Source of the DNA: Atrichornis clamosus
Taxonomy: Eukaryota > Chordata > Aves > Passeriformes > Menuridae
DNA length: 64,000 nt
Assembly: GCA_013400975.1 (NCBI GenBank)
Contig: WBMZ01009477.1
Location: 1-64,000, forward strand
Direction of reading: 5' to 3'
Position numbers and translations under genes: made by a program. A model generated the notes under the pieces. That model made no database searches, was not told the DNA's origin, and saw nothing but the letters and a program-made list of their open reading frames with translations. Below are positions 36,103 through 47,368 of the stretch, piece by piece; position 1 is the stretch's first letter, and every line of letters begins with the position of its first letter.

Positions 36103-39100
36103 GTACGACTGATAAAAACCATTTAAACACTAGAATTTGAAGTGATGAATCCTCATTGCCTCTCTTACCCAGGGGGCACTTGTTACTTTTCCAGTTTATG
36201 TTGGGAAAGCAGTGGCAGAGTGCACAGGAGAGTCTGTAAGACAGCAGCCCCATTTTGCTTTTAATTTGGGGATGGCAAAGGATATTGTACTTTGAAATAA
36301 ATCTACCCCATTGTTAAGTATTTCAAAATTTAAAAAATGTTCAAGTTGTCACATGTTTGGATGTTTTATTTATTCTGTTTATAGGTGAGAAGAAGTAACA
36401 TACATGTAGTCAGAAAAATTTTATTGTTAATACAAAGTTAATGTACAATAGTTTCATTTCTAGAAATTCTAGAGAAGAAACATTGTAAATAATTTATTAT
36501 CAAAGTAAAAACCCCTTGATCTTAAATGCTTTTATATGACAGCATTAAAAAGTGTTGTACTTGCTGATTTTTTTTTTTTGTTTAAATAGGCACAAGAATG
36601 TTAAAATACGTTGAGAGGTGTTATGAAAAAATACCAAAAATCACTTTATGGAGAGGTGATAGTTGAATATGTTAAAAAAACCAAAACACAAACCAACAAC
36701 CACACAGCAATCTCTTCTTATCTGTCCAAGAAATACAGGCTCCCCCCACTGCCCCAACTGCTTAGTCTGATTTATGTTCGATAACTTAATTGAATACTTC
36801 TGGAAAAGGTACCAGCTTGGCAGTAAGAGGACATACATTGAGACAATTCCATCTTTATTTTTCCCCTCCTTTTTTTTTTTTTTTCTTTTCAATCCTTTGT
36901 GGTTACTTTCCAAGCATTCTGTGGTTTCAGTTCTTGGAAAAAAACCCATTTGTTTGCACCCAGCAGAAGAAAGTCTCTGTCCAACCAGAAGGTGCTGGGA
37001 CAGCATTATTGTGACTATTACTGCATAACCTGTCCTGCTTGACACTGACTTCTTATTTTTCTCTCCCATAAGATGTATGAAGAGTTGAGTATCACTGTTT
37101 GGGGGAAATGGGGCTCATTGAACGAACAGAAAATACAAGTCCTAATAGCTGAATAAGTGGAGGGCAGTATGTGTACATGCCTATTTGTGTATACATTTAT
37201 TCATAACATATGCTTGCCACAGGAAAAGGGAGATTCCGGGTTAAATTCATAAAACTGTTTCTTTTCCTACAAGAAATTACAAAGAATTGCACCAATTCCT
37301 CCTCGATTGTATAAATATTTTAGGGTTTGTGTAACAGTTGTACTTAACTGCAAAAAATGCTGTTGTGCATGTGGAGTCTGTCATTAAAAATGCTTTAGGC
37401 AACATCTGTGATATTCTACTCAGCTCTGCCTGGCTTTTCCTGTGGCCCACAAGCCAAGTGCCTTGCTCAGGCTGTGTCTCTACTACTGAGCTGCCTGAGA
37501 CTCCAGAACCCTGAGGCCACGTTTGAAAACTTCCTTTTGGGAACACTCCTTGGACTGGCCTGACTCCCAGAATGTTGTCCGGGTGTCCCATCCACTGTTT
37601 AATTTATTATATGTAGGCACTGCTTTTTTTCCTTAAGGAATATCAGGTCTTGTAGCTTCCATCTCAAACCCATGAGGAGCTAATCATATGCTTTTGCAGT
37701 GCTTAAACCAATGTTTAAAATAGCTTTTCCATTCTAAGCCTGACTTTCAGCATCAGTTTGCTTGCAATTTCAACCATACTTGCAAAATAAAACCCTTCCC
37801 TGGACTTAGTTCATCTCCTTATAAGGAACATCTCTTCTGTGTCTCTCTCTCAAAGTATGTTTATTTTAAAATCTTCTGTTCTTTCCTTATTTACTTTTCA
37901 AATTATATCCATATCAAGACAGCTGTGAGATTTCAAACTATTTTGGGTTTTGAACTTCAAAAGGAAATATTCTCCTTTACTGCCTTGCTTTTGTACAGGT
38001 GAAGGGAAAAAAAATATTTGGAAAGTTAGCAGCAGGGAAGGAACAATTTTTTTTTAACTTAACAAGTTTCAAGTATAGGTGAGAATTTGGGAGGATTTTT
38101 TTTTTGGTTTTAAAATAATCTCCTCCTCTTAAAAATTGTAAAATGCTGGTTACTGTCTGTGAAATACAGTTGGGGTATTCTTACTTTGTAACAGGGTAAT
38201 GGCTGATGTATTTAGAGTCTGCTGATAAAAGCAGTTTGTTGAATAATTTAAGGCAAGACTTGCACTTTCCTACACCTGTGTGGGTCCAAAACTAGAAATA
38301 CAGCTTTAGGGCCTGAACCCTACAGCTATTTGGTATCTCCAAGGAGCAAATAATGGATATAATTGTGCTACCCAGTTACTGAACACCATTGTTGATGATT
38401 TCAATTACGTTGTGTTGATTATATGGATCCAAAATATACTGTTGGTAAGTAAATCCTTTTTTTTGTCCTGGAGCAGACAAGGCAGGAGTAGTTTCTGTGA
38501 CCAGTGTCTGAGCCTTTTCATGGCTCCTTGCAGTTTACATAGCACACCTTGAGTGGGATCATCTTGCAGTCACAGCCTGGCTCTTGAGCAATCTGTGGTG
38601 TTCCAAATTCTGCCAGGTGCTCTCAAGGTATTTTCTGTAAGTGCTGCATTGTCATAAGCAGGATCAACGTATTCCTTGAGAAAAAATAATTCTCTGGCTG
38701 AATAAATAATATGCAAATGAAACTGTGTGTCTGGTACCTAACCAAAAGGCTGCATCTCTGATGGCAATCCTGTTTACCCAAGGATAATGTAAATTCTCGC
38801 AGCCAAAGTTCGTTTGACCACAGAACTTTGCAGAATTCCTGTGGAAAACAAATTGGTGTCTTGCAGGCGGTGTTTGTGTCTTTAAAGTGGGACACTCTGA
38901 CTGGATAAACTCAAAGAAAACATTTATACAGAAATAATTTTCTCAGCTAGTAATTTTCTGTATTTCTGCTTTTGGAAGCTACTGTGTTTTTGTTAAAATT
39001 TTATCCCTTATGGCTCTGTTTTGGTTTCCCCGTGATTTTTTCAGGCACATATAACACTTAACTGTAGAAAAGAAATTATTGCAATGTAATACGTTATTGT

Positions 39101-39269
39101 TATTTTAGAAAGTCACCCTAATTTAATACAAATTTATTCTTGGCAGTTTAGAAGACCTGCAAAGAACCTGAGGAGCTGAGAGTTCCTGTGCCCTGTTTGT
39201 GTCTCTGGGTTTATGTTTTTATGATAATCCTCCACAAGCCATTTTCAGAAATGCAGTTTCCCTTCCCAG
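36103..39269 (+). other. ATXN10: ATXN10 intron 7 (3,167 bp)
   Basis: This is unique AT-rich sequence from gtacga to gtttcccttcccag, with T- and A-runs at about 36569-36580, 36871-36884 and 38050-38105. No CR1 or other transposable element was recognised. The short frames, including 36641-37069 on the minus strand, run through A/T-rich sequence and have no support. Confidence 0.86.
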
Positions 39270-39378
39270 GAAGCACTGGTGACAATTCGTCTCCTGGATG
39301 TCCTGTGTGAAATGACCTCAAACAACAGCCAGCTGGAACATCTGCAGGCTGTGCCTGGCTTGCTTGAGACAGCCATAG
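39270..39378 (+). CDS. ATXN10: ATXN10 exon 8
   Basis: This 109-bp exon encodes residues 290-326: EALVTIRLLDVLCEMTSN, then NSQLEHLQAVPGLLETAI and the first base of a split Asp. Human ALATIRLLDVLCEMTVNT and YLQVFPGLLERVI align closely; RLLDVLCEMT is near-invariant. The acceptor cccttcccag is strong, and the donor ATAG/gtgagt is close to consensus. It starts at a codon boundary and leaves one base over. Confidence 0.98.
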
Positions 39379-39489
39379 GTGAGTGAAGGTTTAGCTTTTG
39401 GTGCCCTGGGAATGAAAACGTGTTTTTCACAGCTGGTGGTAATCCCAATTCTGACCTTCGAATAAAATAAATAAATAGGGGATGGAGTT

Positions 39490-39515
39490 AATCAAATATT
39501 TTCAAATATTTGATT
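39490..39515. repeat. Perfect AT-rich palindrome (26 bp)
   Basis: AATCAAATATTT is followed by TC and then AAATATTTGATT, its exact reverse complement. With so short a loop it is more likely a chance A/T palindrome or protein-binding dyad than a stable hairpin. It lies about 110 bases into intron 8. Confidence 0.85.
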
Positions 39516-40255
39516 TGTTCCTGGAAATTTTCTGCTTTTCCACTTGCTCTGTTGCCCATCAGAGCTTTGATTCAAGGATCAGCAGTGCCCTTTTAATACA
39601 GTGAGAGTGGTGTAAGGGACAGGATAGCTGCTTCTTGTGTCCTTCTATGGGCTGAATTTGTGGAGGAATTCCTTCAAGAAGCAGGAAAAGGGCTTTTCCT
39701 CCATGCCTGTGCCCTTCTGTTTCCCAAACTTCTGCAAGCTGAAACTTAAGTGCAGTTTCAATGTTATTAACTAAATCCAGGGACTTTTAAAGATCTATTT
39801 GAAGGAAGCTAAGAAACAGCAAGGGAAGGGCTGTGCACAAAGAAAATTACACCAGGATGTTCCAGAGAGGCTCAGGGAGGAAGGAGGGGGAGATACATAC
39901 CATGACTTGTGCTTTTTTAAATCTCAGCACTCTGAGACAGAGGTGCGCCACCATTTTGTGAGAAAATTGTAAAAGTTTGTGGATTTTAAAGACAAATAGG
40001 TAAAAGTAAAGAAAAAGGCTGAAACAGCTGCTAACAGTGACTCTGTTGAGATGTTTGGAGGGTCCTTGCTGTAAAAAAGCCCAAACAAGTGAACAAAAAA
40101 CCAAATAAACAAACAAATCCCAACAGCAACAAAAGAAGAATTCTCAAAGCAACCAAACCTCTATTTTTGATGACAGGTTCTTAGATTTCTGGCTTACATT
40201 AAGGTGATTAGCAACGGGATTTATTTAGTGCATGTGTGTGTGGAGGAAACTCAGA

Positions 40256-40688
40256 GTTGATCAGAGGGATGGAGGAAGGGCTGAGAGAATGGGGGTTGTT
40301 CAGCCTGGAGAAGAGAAGCGTTGGGGTGACCTAATTTGGGGTGGCCTTCCAGTGCCTGAAGGGAACCTCCAGGAGAGAGGGAGAGAGACCATTTACAAGG
40401 GCCTTACAGGACAAGGGGGAATGGNGACAAGGGGGCTTCACACTGACAGAGAGTAAGTTTAGACGGGATATTAGGAAGAAATTCTTCCCTGTCCGGGTGC
40501 TGAGGCCCTGGCACAGGTTGCCCAGAAAAGCTGTGGCTGCCCCATCCCTGGAAGTGTCCAAGGCCAGGTTGGATGAGGCTTGGAGCAACCTGGGAATAGT
40601 GGAAGGTGTCCCTGCCCATGGCAGGAGGGATTGGAACAAGATGAGCTTTAAGGTCTCTTCCAAGCCAAACCATTCTGTGATTCTGTGT
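40256..40688 (+). repeat. CR1 LINE 3' end, forward orientation
   Basis: This is a well-preserved CR1 tail. It shows TTGTTCAGCCTGGAGAAGAG, CCTTCCAGTGCCTGAAGGGA, GGATATTAGGAAGAAATTCT and GCACAGGTTGCCCAGAAAAG. It continues with GGTGTCCCTGCCCATGGCAG and ends CCATTCTGTGATTCTGTG. One base at 40425 is N. Frames across it (40341-40694 and others) are repeat artefacts. Confidence 0.96.
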
Positions 40689-41153
40689 GTTTGAAATCCT
40701 TGTCATGCTGCAGTGCCAGGAACAGGCCAGAGAGGAGAGGAAGAAGTGATTCTGTGGTTAGTATGTGTTGCTGTGATAAATTGGAACTACAGGAAGTTTT
40801 CTAAAACACTTGGTTTTAGCGATGTATTTATGGTGCCAGAATTCTCAACAGCCTCCAAATTCTGACTCTTTAGGGGGAGATTGAGAGCAGCAGCCTTCAG
40901 CCTTCATGCCTGAACTATGTAAGTGTGCATAAAGTACACAGAAATGCCTTCTGACATTGGGCTGGTTCTTTTATGGTTGGTTATATTAGCACAAATCACA
41001 AAATGAAGCAGACTTTCAAAGTTCTTTGACATGATGCTGAATATCTGAAATTATGTTGCTTAACTTTGAACTGACCAATTAATAGTAAAGCTCTGTGCCA
41101 AGTGGGACTAATTTTCAGGTGGTAATGAATTAAAATGTTTTTGTTTTCTGTAG

Positions 41154-41323
41154 ATACCCTGAGGTTAACTCACCTTGCTGGGAAACAGGCTGTAAATATT
41201 TTCACTGCCACACATGCTGTGACAGAGCAGGAAGAAATTTCACATCCAGCTGTGGGTTTTAAATCTCATCTCATTCGTTTGATTGGAAATCTGTGTTACA
41301 AGAATAAGGAGAACCAAGACAAG
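41154..41323 (+). CDS. ATXN10: ATXN10 exon 9
   Basis: This 170-bp exon encodes residues 326-382: (D)TLRLTHLAGKQAVNIFT, a variable linker with EQEEISHPAV, then GFKSHLIRLIGNLCYKNK and ENQDK. GFKSHLIRLIGNLCYKNK is identical to human ataxin-10, and DNQDK/ENQDK ends the exon in both. This is the start of the conserved C-terminal region that gives the family its Pfam domain (ataxin-10 homologue domain, as I recall it). The acceptor is gttttctgtag and the donor is AAG/gtgggt. By exon order, the following intron is the equivalent of the human SCA10 repeat intron. Confidence 0.99.
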
Positions 41324-44300
41324 GTGGGTTTATACATTTTTCTGGTAGAACTCTGATGTATAAACAGGTGCTTGGCTGTAAGGTGCCTGATGAAATATAT
41401 TGTTGGTGTAGAAATAAAGGTTAGAATTGATTGTGTAAAGAAGGCAATTTTTAAAATTACTGTCACAATTATGCTGTCTTTTAAACAACAATATAATGTT
41501 TGCCTGCCTACCTTTTGTTTCAGCCCTGTAGAGTTCAAGCCAGTGCCTAATTCCTTCATGGTTTTCACTTTTGCACTTTCTTTGAAAAGTCTGAAACTAA
41601 ATTTCAGCTTCAGTTTGAAGGGAAATGGATGTGAATTGTTGCATGAACTTAATTTTAAATCTTTGAATTGGTCTCTAATGCTTTTCCTTCCTTTTTCATG
41701 TCACTTTAAAAATGCAGGTCTGCCCCTATCAAATCACTTGGAACCCTTTATTTTATAATGCCTATATAGAAAAGCAGTTTCGTTTCCACAGTGGGGAAAA
41801 GGAAGAAACAGTAGCAAGCTTTAAATATGAAACTTTTTATTTTTTTGAGTGATAAAAGATGTGACTTTCTTCCAGCAGTTGTTAGACTAACTTAGTTTCA
41901 GCAAGAAAAACACTTCCAAAAGTGTCTTTGTCTGACAAATTCTAGTAATGTGATCCTTTAGATGGAGGACACAGGAATGATCTTTCACTTCCCCATTCGT
42001 GTTAAGAGTATGAAATCAAAGCTTTTAATATGTCTGAAAAATATTATTAATCCTATTAATGACTCTTGCTTAGCTGTGTTTCTGACCCATTATGATGTAA
42101 TATGTGCTTGTAAAGTGAAATACATTTTTGTGGACAAGCTAGGGGTAGTGGAGGAGGGTTACTTTCATTTAAAAGGGTTGATTTACTGCTTATTGTCCTT
42201 TTTGCTGGGATTTTCAAAGGCCCCTGGAGCAATTAAGCACCCAGGCTTAGTGTTTTCAATGGAAGTTGGGTATTAACTTGCTATAAACTACCTGAAAATA
42301 TTGTTGCCTTATGCTGTCTTGAAAATTACTTAGATTCTTATGTGTGATATCATCAAACATTATTTAAGTGCCATTGAAACTTCAGAAATGCCAATGCTAT
42401 GGTATCCTGTCTGCACCTTCAGTTTATTTCATACTTTAAATTGGTTCAAATAAATACACCTGCCAGTTTTAAGGCAGTTTTCATACACAAACACAAATGT
42501 CTCCTTTTTTCCACTTAGAAGAGGTGGTATTTGCTGTGTTAATTGCCCTGTGAGGCACAGGAATCAGTCATCTTTTCATCTGTTTCCTGAGAAGTGACTG
42601 AGTTTTGGTTACTGTCAGATATCAAAGTTTCTCAGCTTGTATTCTTGATGACAGTCCTGAAGTTTATAAATATAGGCACCAGAGAAAAATAAAAAAGATG
42701 ATTTTCTGTTGAGTGTTGAGATTTGGCCATCACTGCTGGTAACGTATATTCAGCTCACATTTTGGAATAAAATAGTTTAATTCAGGAAAAAATGGAGCAT
42801 GGCTTGTGCAAAACTAATTTTCGTGGTGAATTTGCTTCATTGGGAGGAGCCAGAAAGTGCAGTGACAGCCATCTGCTGATCTGAATTTCTGCCATTGGGT
42901 GATGCTGTTTGTTCTGAATTGCAGCCCTGCAGGATTCTGCTTCTTGCTCTTCAGCATGGCAGTGCTTGAGCCCAGTTTGGTGGTGCCTGTGCCCACAGGA
43001 ACCAAAGGATTATTCTCATTTTTAAAGGCTGCAGAGGTGGGGAAGGAGATTGCTCAGGTCTGTGTAGGCAGAGGTTCTCCTCATTCAGCTCTTATTTGCA
43101 GAACTCTATTCATTTCTCTTTTCTGCTTGAAATGTGGGACTCTTCGAAGAGTCTCATTGTTATTAGAGGGTTTCAATAATATAAAAATGAGTGGTGATCA
43201 CTTTTTTTATGCATTTACCTCCTCTCTATCTAATCTCCCTGCTATCCTCAGCCAATGATTGGAAGAAACCTACTTAGCTTTTCATGTAAGCAGTGATAGA
43301 ATGGGTGAAGGGAGAAGAATTTCTTGTAGTCCTTAAGGAGATTTTAGAAAAATATCTTCAGTTCTTGTTGATTTTTTTATTGTTTTGTTAAAAGACTTCA
43401 TAAATAGTGAGGTTGTTCTGCCTGTGTTTTGAGAGAGAAGAGACTTAATATTCCTTTTACAGTCTATTGATATCTTTAGTTAGGCAATTCACTTTAACTG
43501 TGCTGTTTGAAAACCTTCTGTTCTTTAACCAGAATAGCTCAGCATTTCCAGCAAGAACTGACAAAGATAAAAATTACCTCATTCATGATCGTTTAAATAT
43601 TTAAAACTTTGTGTCTCCAAGTCCACACCTCATAATTGGAAAACAACAAAAATGCAAACAGTTCAGTGAAAATCAGTAATAAATTGGTAAGTTCCCTTTA
43701 GCTTGCCACCACCTCATGTTCCCTAGCACTTGGATGTCACTCCCTTGGGATTTTCCAGCCAGGTCTGTTGGTTGTCTCAGCTCTGCCTGCTCCCCACAGC
43801 TCCAGGCGTAAGAAGCAGATGCAGTCTGAGAGGACACTCACTGCTGCCAGTACTTCTGGAATCTTCTGCCAGTTCCAGTTCTTCTCTAATCCAAAGGGAA
43901 TATTTGGTGGTTGGGAGTGTTGCCTTTTAGTTCCAGCTCTTGAATTGTACAGATTCATGAGCACCTCACCATTCAATGCACTTCTTTTAAAGTGCCTTTA
44001 GAATTTGTAGCTGCTGAGAAAAAAAAAACCAACCCAAGTTCTATTTCCCCTACAATAGATCAACCTGGTGGCAGCTGATTGAGGTTCTGATTCAAGGCTT
44101 TTTCTCTTCGCACCTTCTGACCCACCATTACTGTCAATCTGTTCCTGCAGGCTTTTCCATAAAAGTGTTGACCTGCCCCTTTGAAAAATCAACTTCAAAT
44201 GAAAGTGTTTATTATTAAACTCCTATCGGAATTTTCTTTCTTTTGAAAAAATAACAAAAAATAGTGACTTGTTGAATTCAAATATTTTTAAAATATTTCT

Positions 44301-44656
44301 GGTTTTAATGACTGCATTGATTATGGTACAGATTTCATCTGTGGAAATGTACCCTCCAGCTCTGTTCATATGAGATCTTTTTCTTGTTAATGGATTTGCT
44401 AGGAGGAGTTGGCTGTGCTTGGATAGGATTCCTTTAATGAAGTTTTAATGGTGTATATATACTTTAGAGTAATGAAACAGTCTTGAACAAGAACTCTTTC
44501 TATTTTTCAGTTAGAACCTGCAGTCTTGACTTTATAGGTACAGACCTGTAATCAAATTAATGATCTGTTGCAAGAAGGAAATAACAATATAAATAAAGCA
44601 AAACAGAACATTCAAAATTGTGTAAACAATCAGCTTAGTACTTGAGTGTTATTTTT

Positions 44657-44675
44657 TATATATATATACACACAT
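44657..44675. repeat. Short (TA)n-(CA)n microsatellite
   Basis: A run of about six TA units passes directly into CACACA. It is short and intronic, in intron 9, and could be length-polymorphic. Confidence 0.85.
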
Positions 44676-45737
44676 GCCTTGTTTTGCACAACAATTTTGT
44701 CAGATAAATTAACCTTTTGAGAGGATACATTTATTATGGAGATTTTAAAACAATTTGAACAACACCTTTACAAATTTAAAAACTTAGTGTTGTTTGTCAT
44801 GGATAGAGGAGTTCAGCCAGAAATGGGGAAGTTTTACTGTCATGATACCTGCAGTTGTTATTACCAGACTACAAGACATTTAGAGACACAAGTACTCAGA
44901 AAAGCCTCTGGTAGTTGTAATTTAGAGGTAAATTAAGAAACTACCTTGCAATCTCCTTGTGTGCAGCTTCATGTATCATCTCGCTCAGCAGCCTGAGGCA
45001 TTAGCAAGCTTTCAGCACAAAATTTAGTGCTAGAGCATGCATTCCTGAGTTATTGTATATCATGCATACCAAATATATGGCTTTTATAGACATATAAATC
45101 ACAACATCAGGGGTCTTGTTTTCTCAATGTCAAGTTGATCTTAATCTCGACAAGGTGGCTGAATTTATCTTAATAAGAGAATCTGATCCTGTGTTAAGGT
45201 TATGCTTGGTGAGTCATTAAAAGAAAATGTGTATTCTTAGAATTTCAGGTAAATGTAGAGAATAACTGCCCAACTTTCTGTAAGTTTGGATTGTTCACTT
45301 CAGATGAGATTGATTATTCTTGTCCTTCCTTCCACCATGTGTTCTGCATCTCCTGTAATGGTCCTTGGATTTATTTTGATCACACTGAGAGGGATTAGAC
45401 CTTGGGTCCCATTGCTTTGGGCCATGGAGACCTGCACCTCAAAACGTTTTATGTGGGTAAACTTTGGCAGCTCATTGCGAGTTCATCTGCTGAGCTCTTG
45501 AATCACCACACGTGGTTTTGAAGCTGCAATGTCCCCTGCTCCTCTGTTAACCTCATGACATTCCCTGCTTCCTAACCTTGTCAGTAGTTTGTTTTCCTTG
45601 AAAATAGTTTTCAAAACACAAATAGCTCCCAACCCTCAGGAGAGGTCTGTTAAGTGTTGCATTTATCTGCTTGTGTGGGGCAGGGGAGGGCATTTGGAAT
45701 TGGCAGTGGCATCTCGGAATGGAGTTGGGCATTCTCT

Positions 45738-46090
45738 AAGTCCTGTGAGGAACAGCTGCGGGAGCTGGGGGGGCTCAGCCTGGAGAAAAGGAGGCTCAGG
45801 GGGACCCTTCTGGCTCTGCACAACTCCCTGACAGGAGGGGACATCCAGGTGGGAGTCAGGCTCTGCTTCCAGGGGACAGGATGAGAGGAAAACATCAAGG
45901 GGCTGGTTCAGGTTGGTCATCAGGAAGAAATTCTTCATGGAAAGGGTGGGCAGGCATTGGAAGAGACTGCCCAGGGTGGAGTCATCACCCCTGGAGGTGT
46001 TCAAGGACGTGGCACTCAGTGCCCTGGGCTGGTGACAAGGTGGGGATGGATGATCTTAAAGGTCTTTTCCAACATTGTGATTCTGTGAAT
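45738..46090 (+). repeat. CR1 LINE 3' end, forward orientation
   Basis: The order of motifs is GGAGCTGGGGGGGCTCAGCC, TGGAGAAAAGGAGGCTCAGG, CACAACTCCCTGACAGGAGG, AGGAAGAAATTCTTCATGGA, CCCCTGGAGGTGTTCAAGGA and TCTTTTCCAACATTGTGATT, ending with TCTGTGAATCTG. It is the same type as the reverse copy at 6691-7232. The exact 5' edge is uncertain by tens of bases. Confidence 0.93.
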
Positions 46091-46679
46091 CTGAGCTGGG
46101 TTATGAAGCAAGTGGACCATGTCATTTGATGACTGATGTCACCAGCTGCCATGGGGGTGTAGTGTAAGGTGCAAGCATTTGTTCTGCCCTTACACATTGC
46201 TGTGGTTGTAGATAACTGCTGAAGGGGGGCAGGTACTGAACTGTTACGCTGGTGTAACATTTGGCTTGCTTTCTGAGTTTTTTTGTGGTTTGGCAATTTG
46301 GGACTTTCCAAAACTGTAATAGAAAAGTTATGAAATGAAAACTTTGTGCTGCCAGAATCGCACTTTGTAATGGTTGACAGTGGGAAGACTCTAGCAATTA
46401 ATTTAAACTGCAGTTACATTAGCAAAACGGGTTGCAGGTGTCAGAAATGATGAGCAATCATTAAAAGAGCAACATTCAGATTTCTTTTGCAGTTAAAAAT
46501 GAAACACTGCTACTAACAAAATCCTGGGATCATTGAGATTGATCCTGTTTGTATAAAAGCTGTGAAAAAGACCCCAAACCAGCGTAAAACCTTTTCTGCT
46601 CTGCAGTGTGAGGAGCATGACATGCTTGAATAATATGCATGCACAGGGATTTCCCCCACTTCTTTAGATAAGCTGATCA

Positions 46680-46807
46680 GAGAGTCATAGAATTGCAGAA
46701 TGGTTTGGGAAGGGACCTTAATGCTCCTCTCATCACACCCCCTGCCATGGGCAGGGACACCTTCCACCAGACCAGGTTACTCCAAGCCCTGTCCAACCTG
46801 GCTTTGT
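46680..46807 (-). repeat. CR1 LINE 3' end, reverse orientation
   Basis: It starts AGAGTCATAGAATTGCAGAA, then TGGTTTGGGAAGGGACCTTA, CCCTGCCATGGGCAGGGACA, CCAGACCAGGTTACTCCAAG and CCCTGTCCAACCTGGCTTTG. It is only about 128 bp and of the same subfamily type as the forward copy at 40256-40688, to whose end it would be complementary. Confidence 0.94.
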
Positions 46808-47144
46808 TAAAGAATAACACTTGAATTCATCTTTACCAGTCTATAAACCTTAGGTTGGTATTTTTCTCTTTAAAAAAACAGAGGAGACTTCTTTGTCATC
46901 CTCATACACTATGAAAGTCTTCTGTTTTCTTTACTTGGTTTCAGCCTATGAGAAATCATTTAGTCTGTCTGGCATACTCTGATTTCAAGAGAGTATCCTT
47001 TTCAGGCAGAGTTCTTAATTATGAGATTAATCTTCTTAATCATGTCAATCTCAATCTCATAAACTATGTGAGCACTATTGTCTCAGTAAAATTGTTGCTG
47101 AAGTAATTTGTGACATTATTTCAATTATGCAGAAAATTCTACCT

Positions 47145-47216
47145 GAATCATAGAATAATTCTGAGTGAGAAGGGAGCCATGAGGATCATCAAGTTCAGCT
47201 TCTGGACCCGACTTGT
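47145..47216 (-). repeat. Short CR1-like 3' terminus, reverse orientation
   Basis: CTGAATCATAGAATAATTCT followed by AGGATCATCAAGTTCAGCTT resembles the last roughly 70 bases of an avian CR1 or CR1-mobilised element read in reverse. It is too short to place in a subfamily. Confidence 0.6.
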
Positions 47217-47341
47217 AAACAATGCAAAACTGAACCAAAATTTACTCTGTTCATTTTATAATCACTTCATCATGGTAATTTCTTATTTTTTAACCGTGTT
47301 TACAATTTGTTTTACTTTGCAGTAGATACTTTCTACAAAGG

Positions 47342-47368
47342 TTTGTTGGTTTTGTTGGTTTTGTTGGG
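47342..47368. repeat. Tandem TTTGTTGG-type repeat (about 3 units)
   Basis: Three near-identical units of TTTGTTGG, with one extra T between units, lead into a G/T-rich run. It is a small simple repeat in intron 9. Confidence 0.85.

Larger units (their letters stand above)
39379..41153 (+). other. ATXN10: ATXN10 intron 8 (1,775 bp)
   Basis: The intron runs from gtgagt to gttttctgtag. It carries a small perfect palindrome at 39490-39515, an AAAT-type run at about 39463-39478 and a forward CR1 tail at 40256-40688 that includes the only ambiguous base of the window. The rest is unique sequence. Confidence 0.9.
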
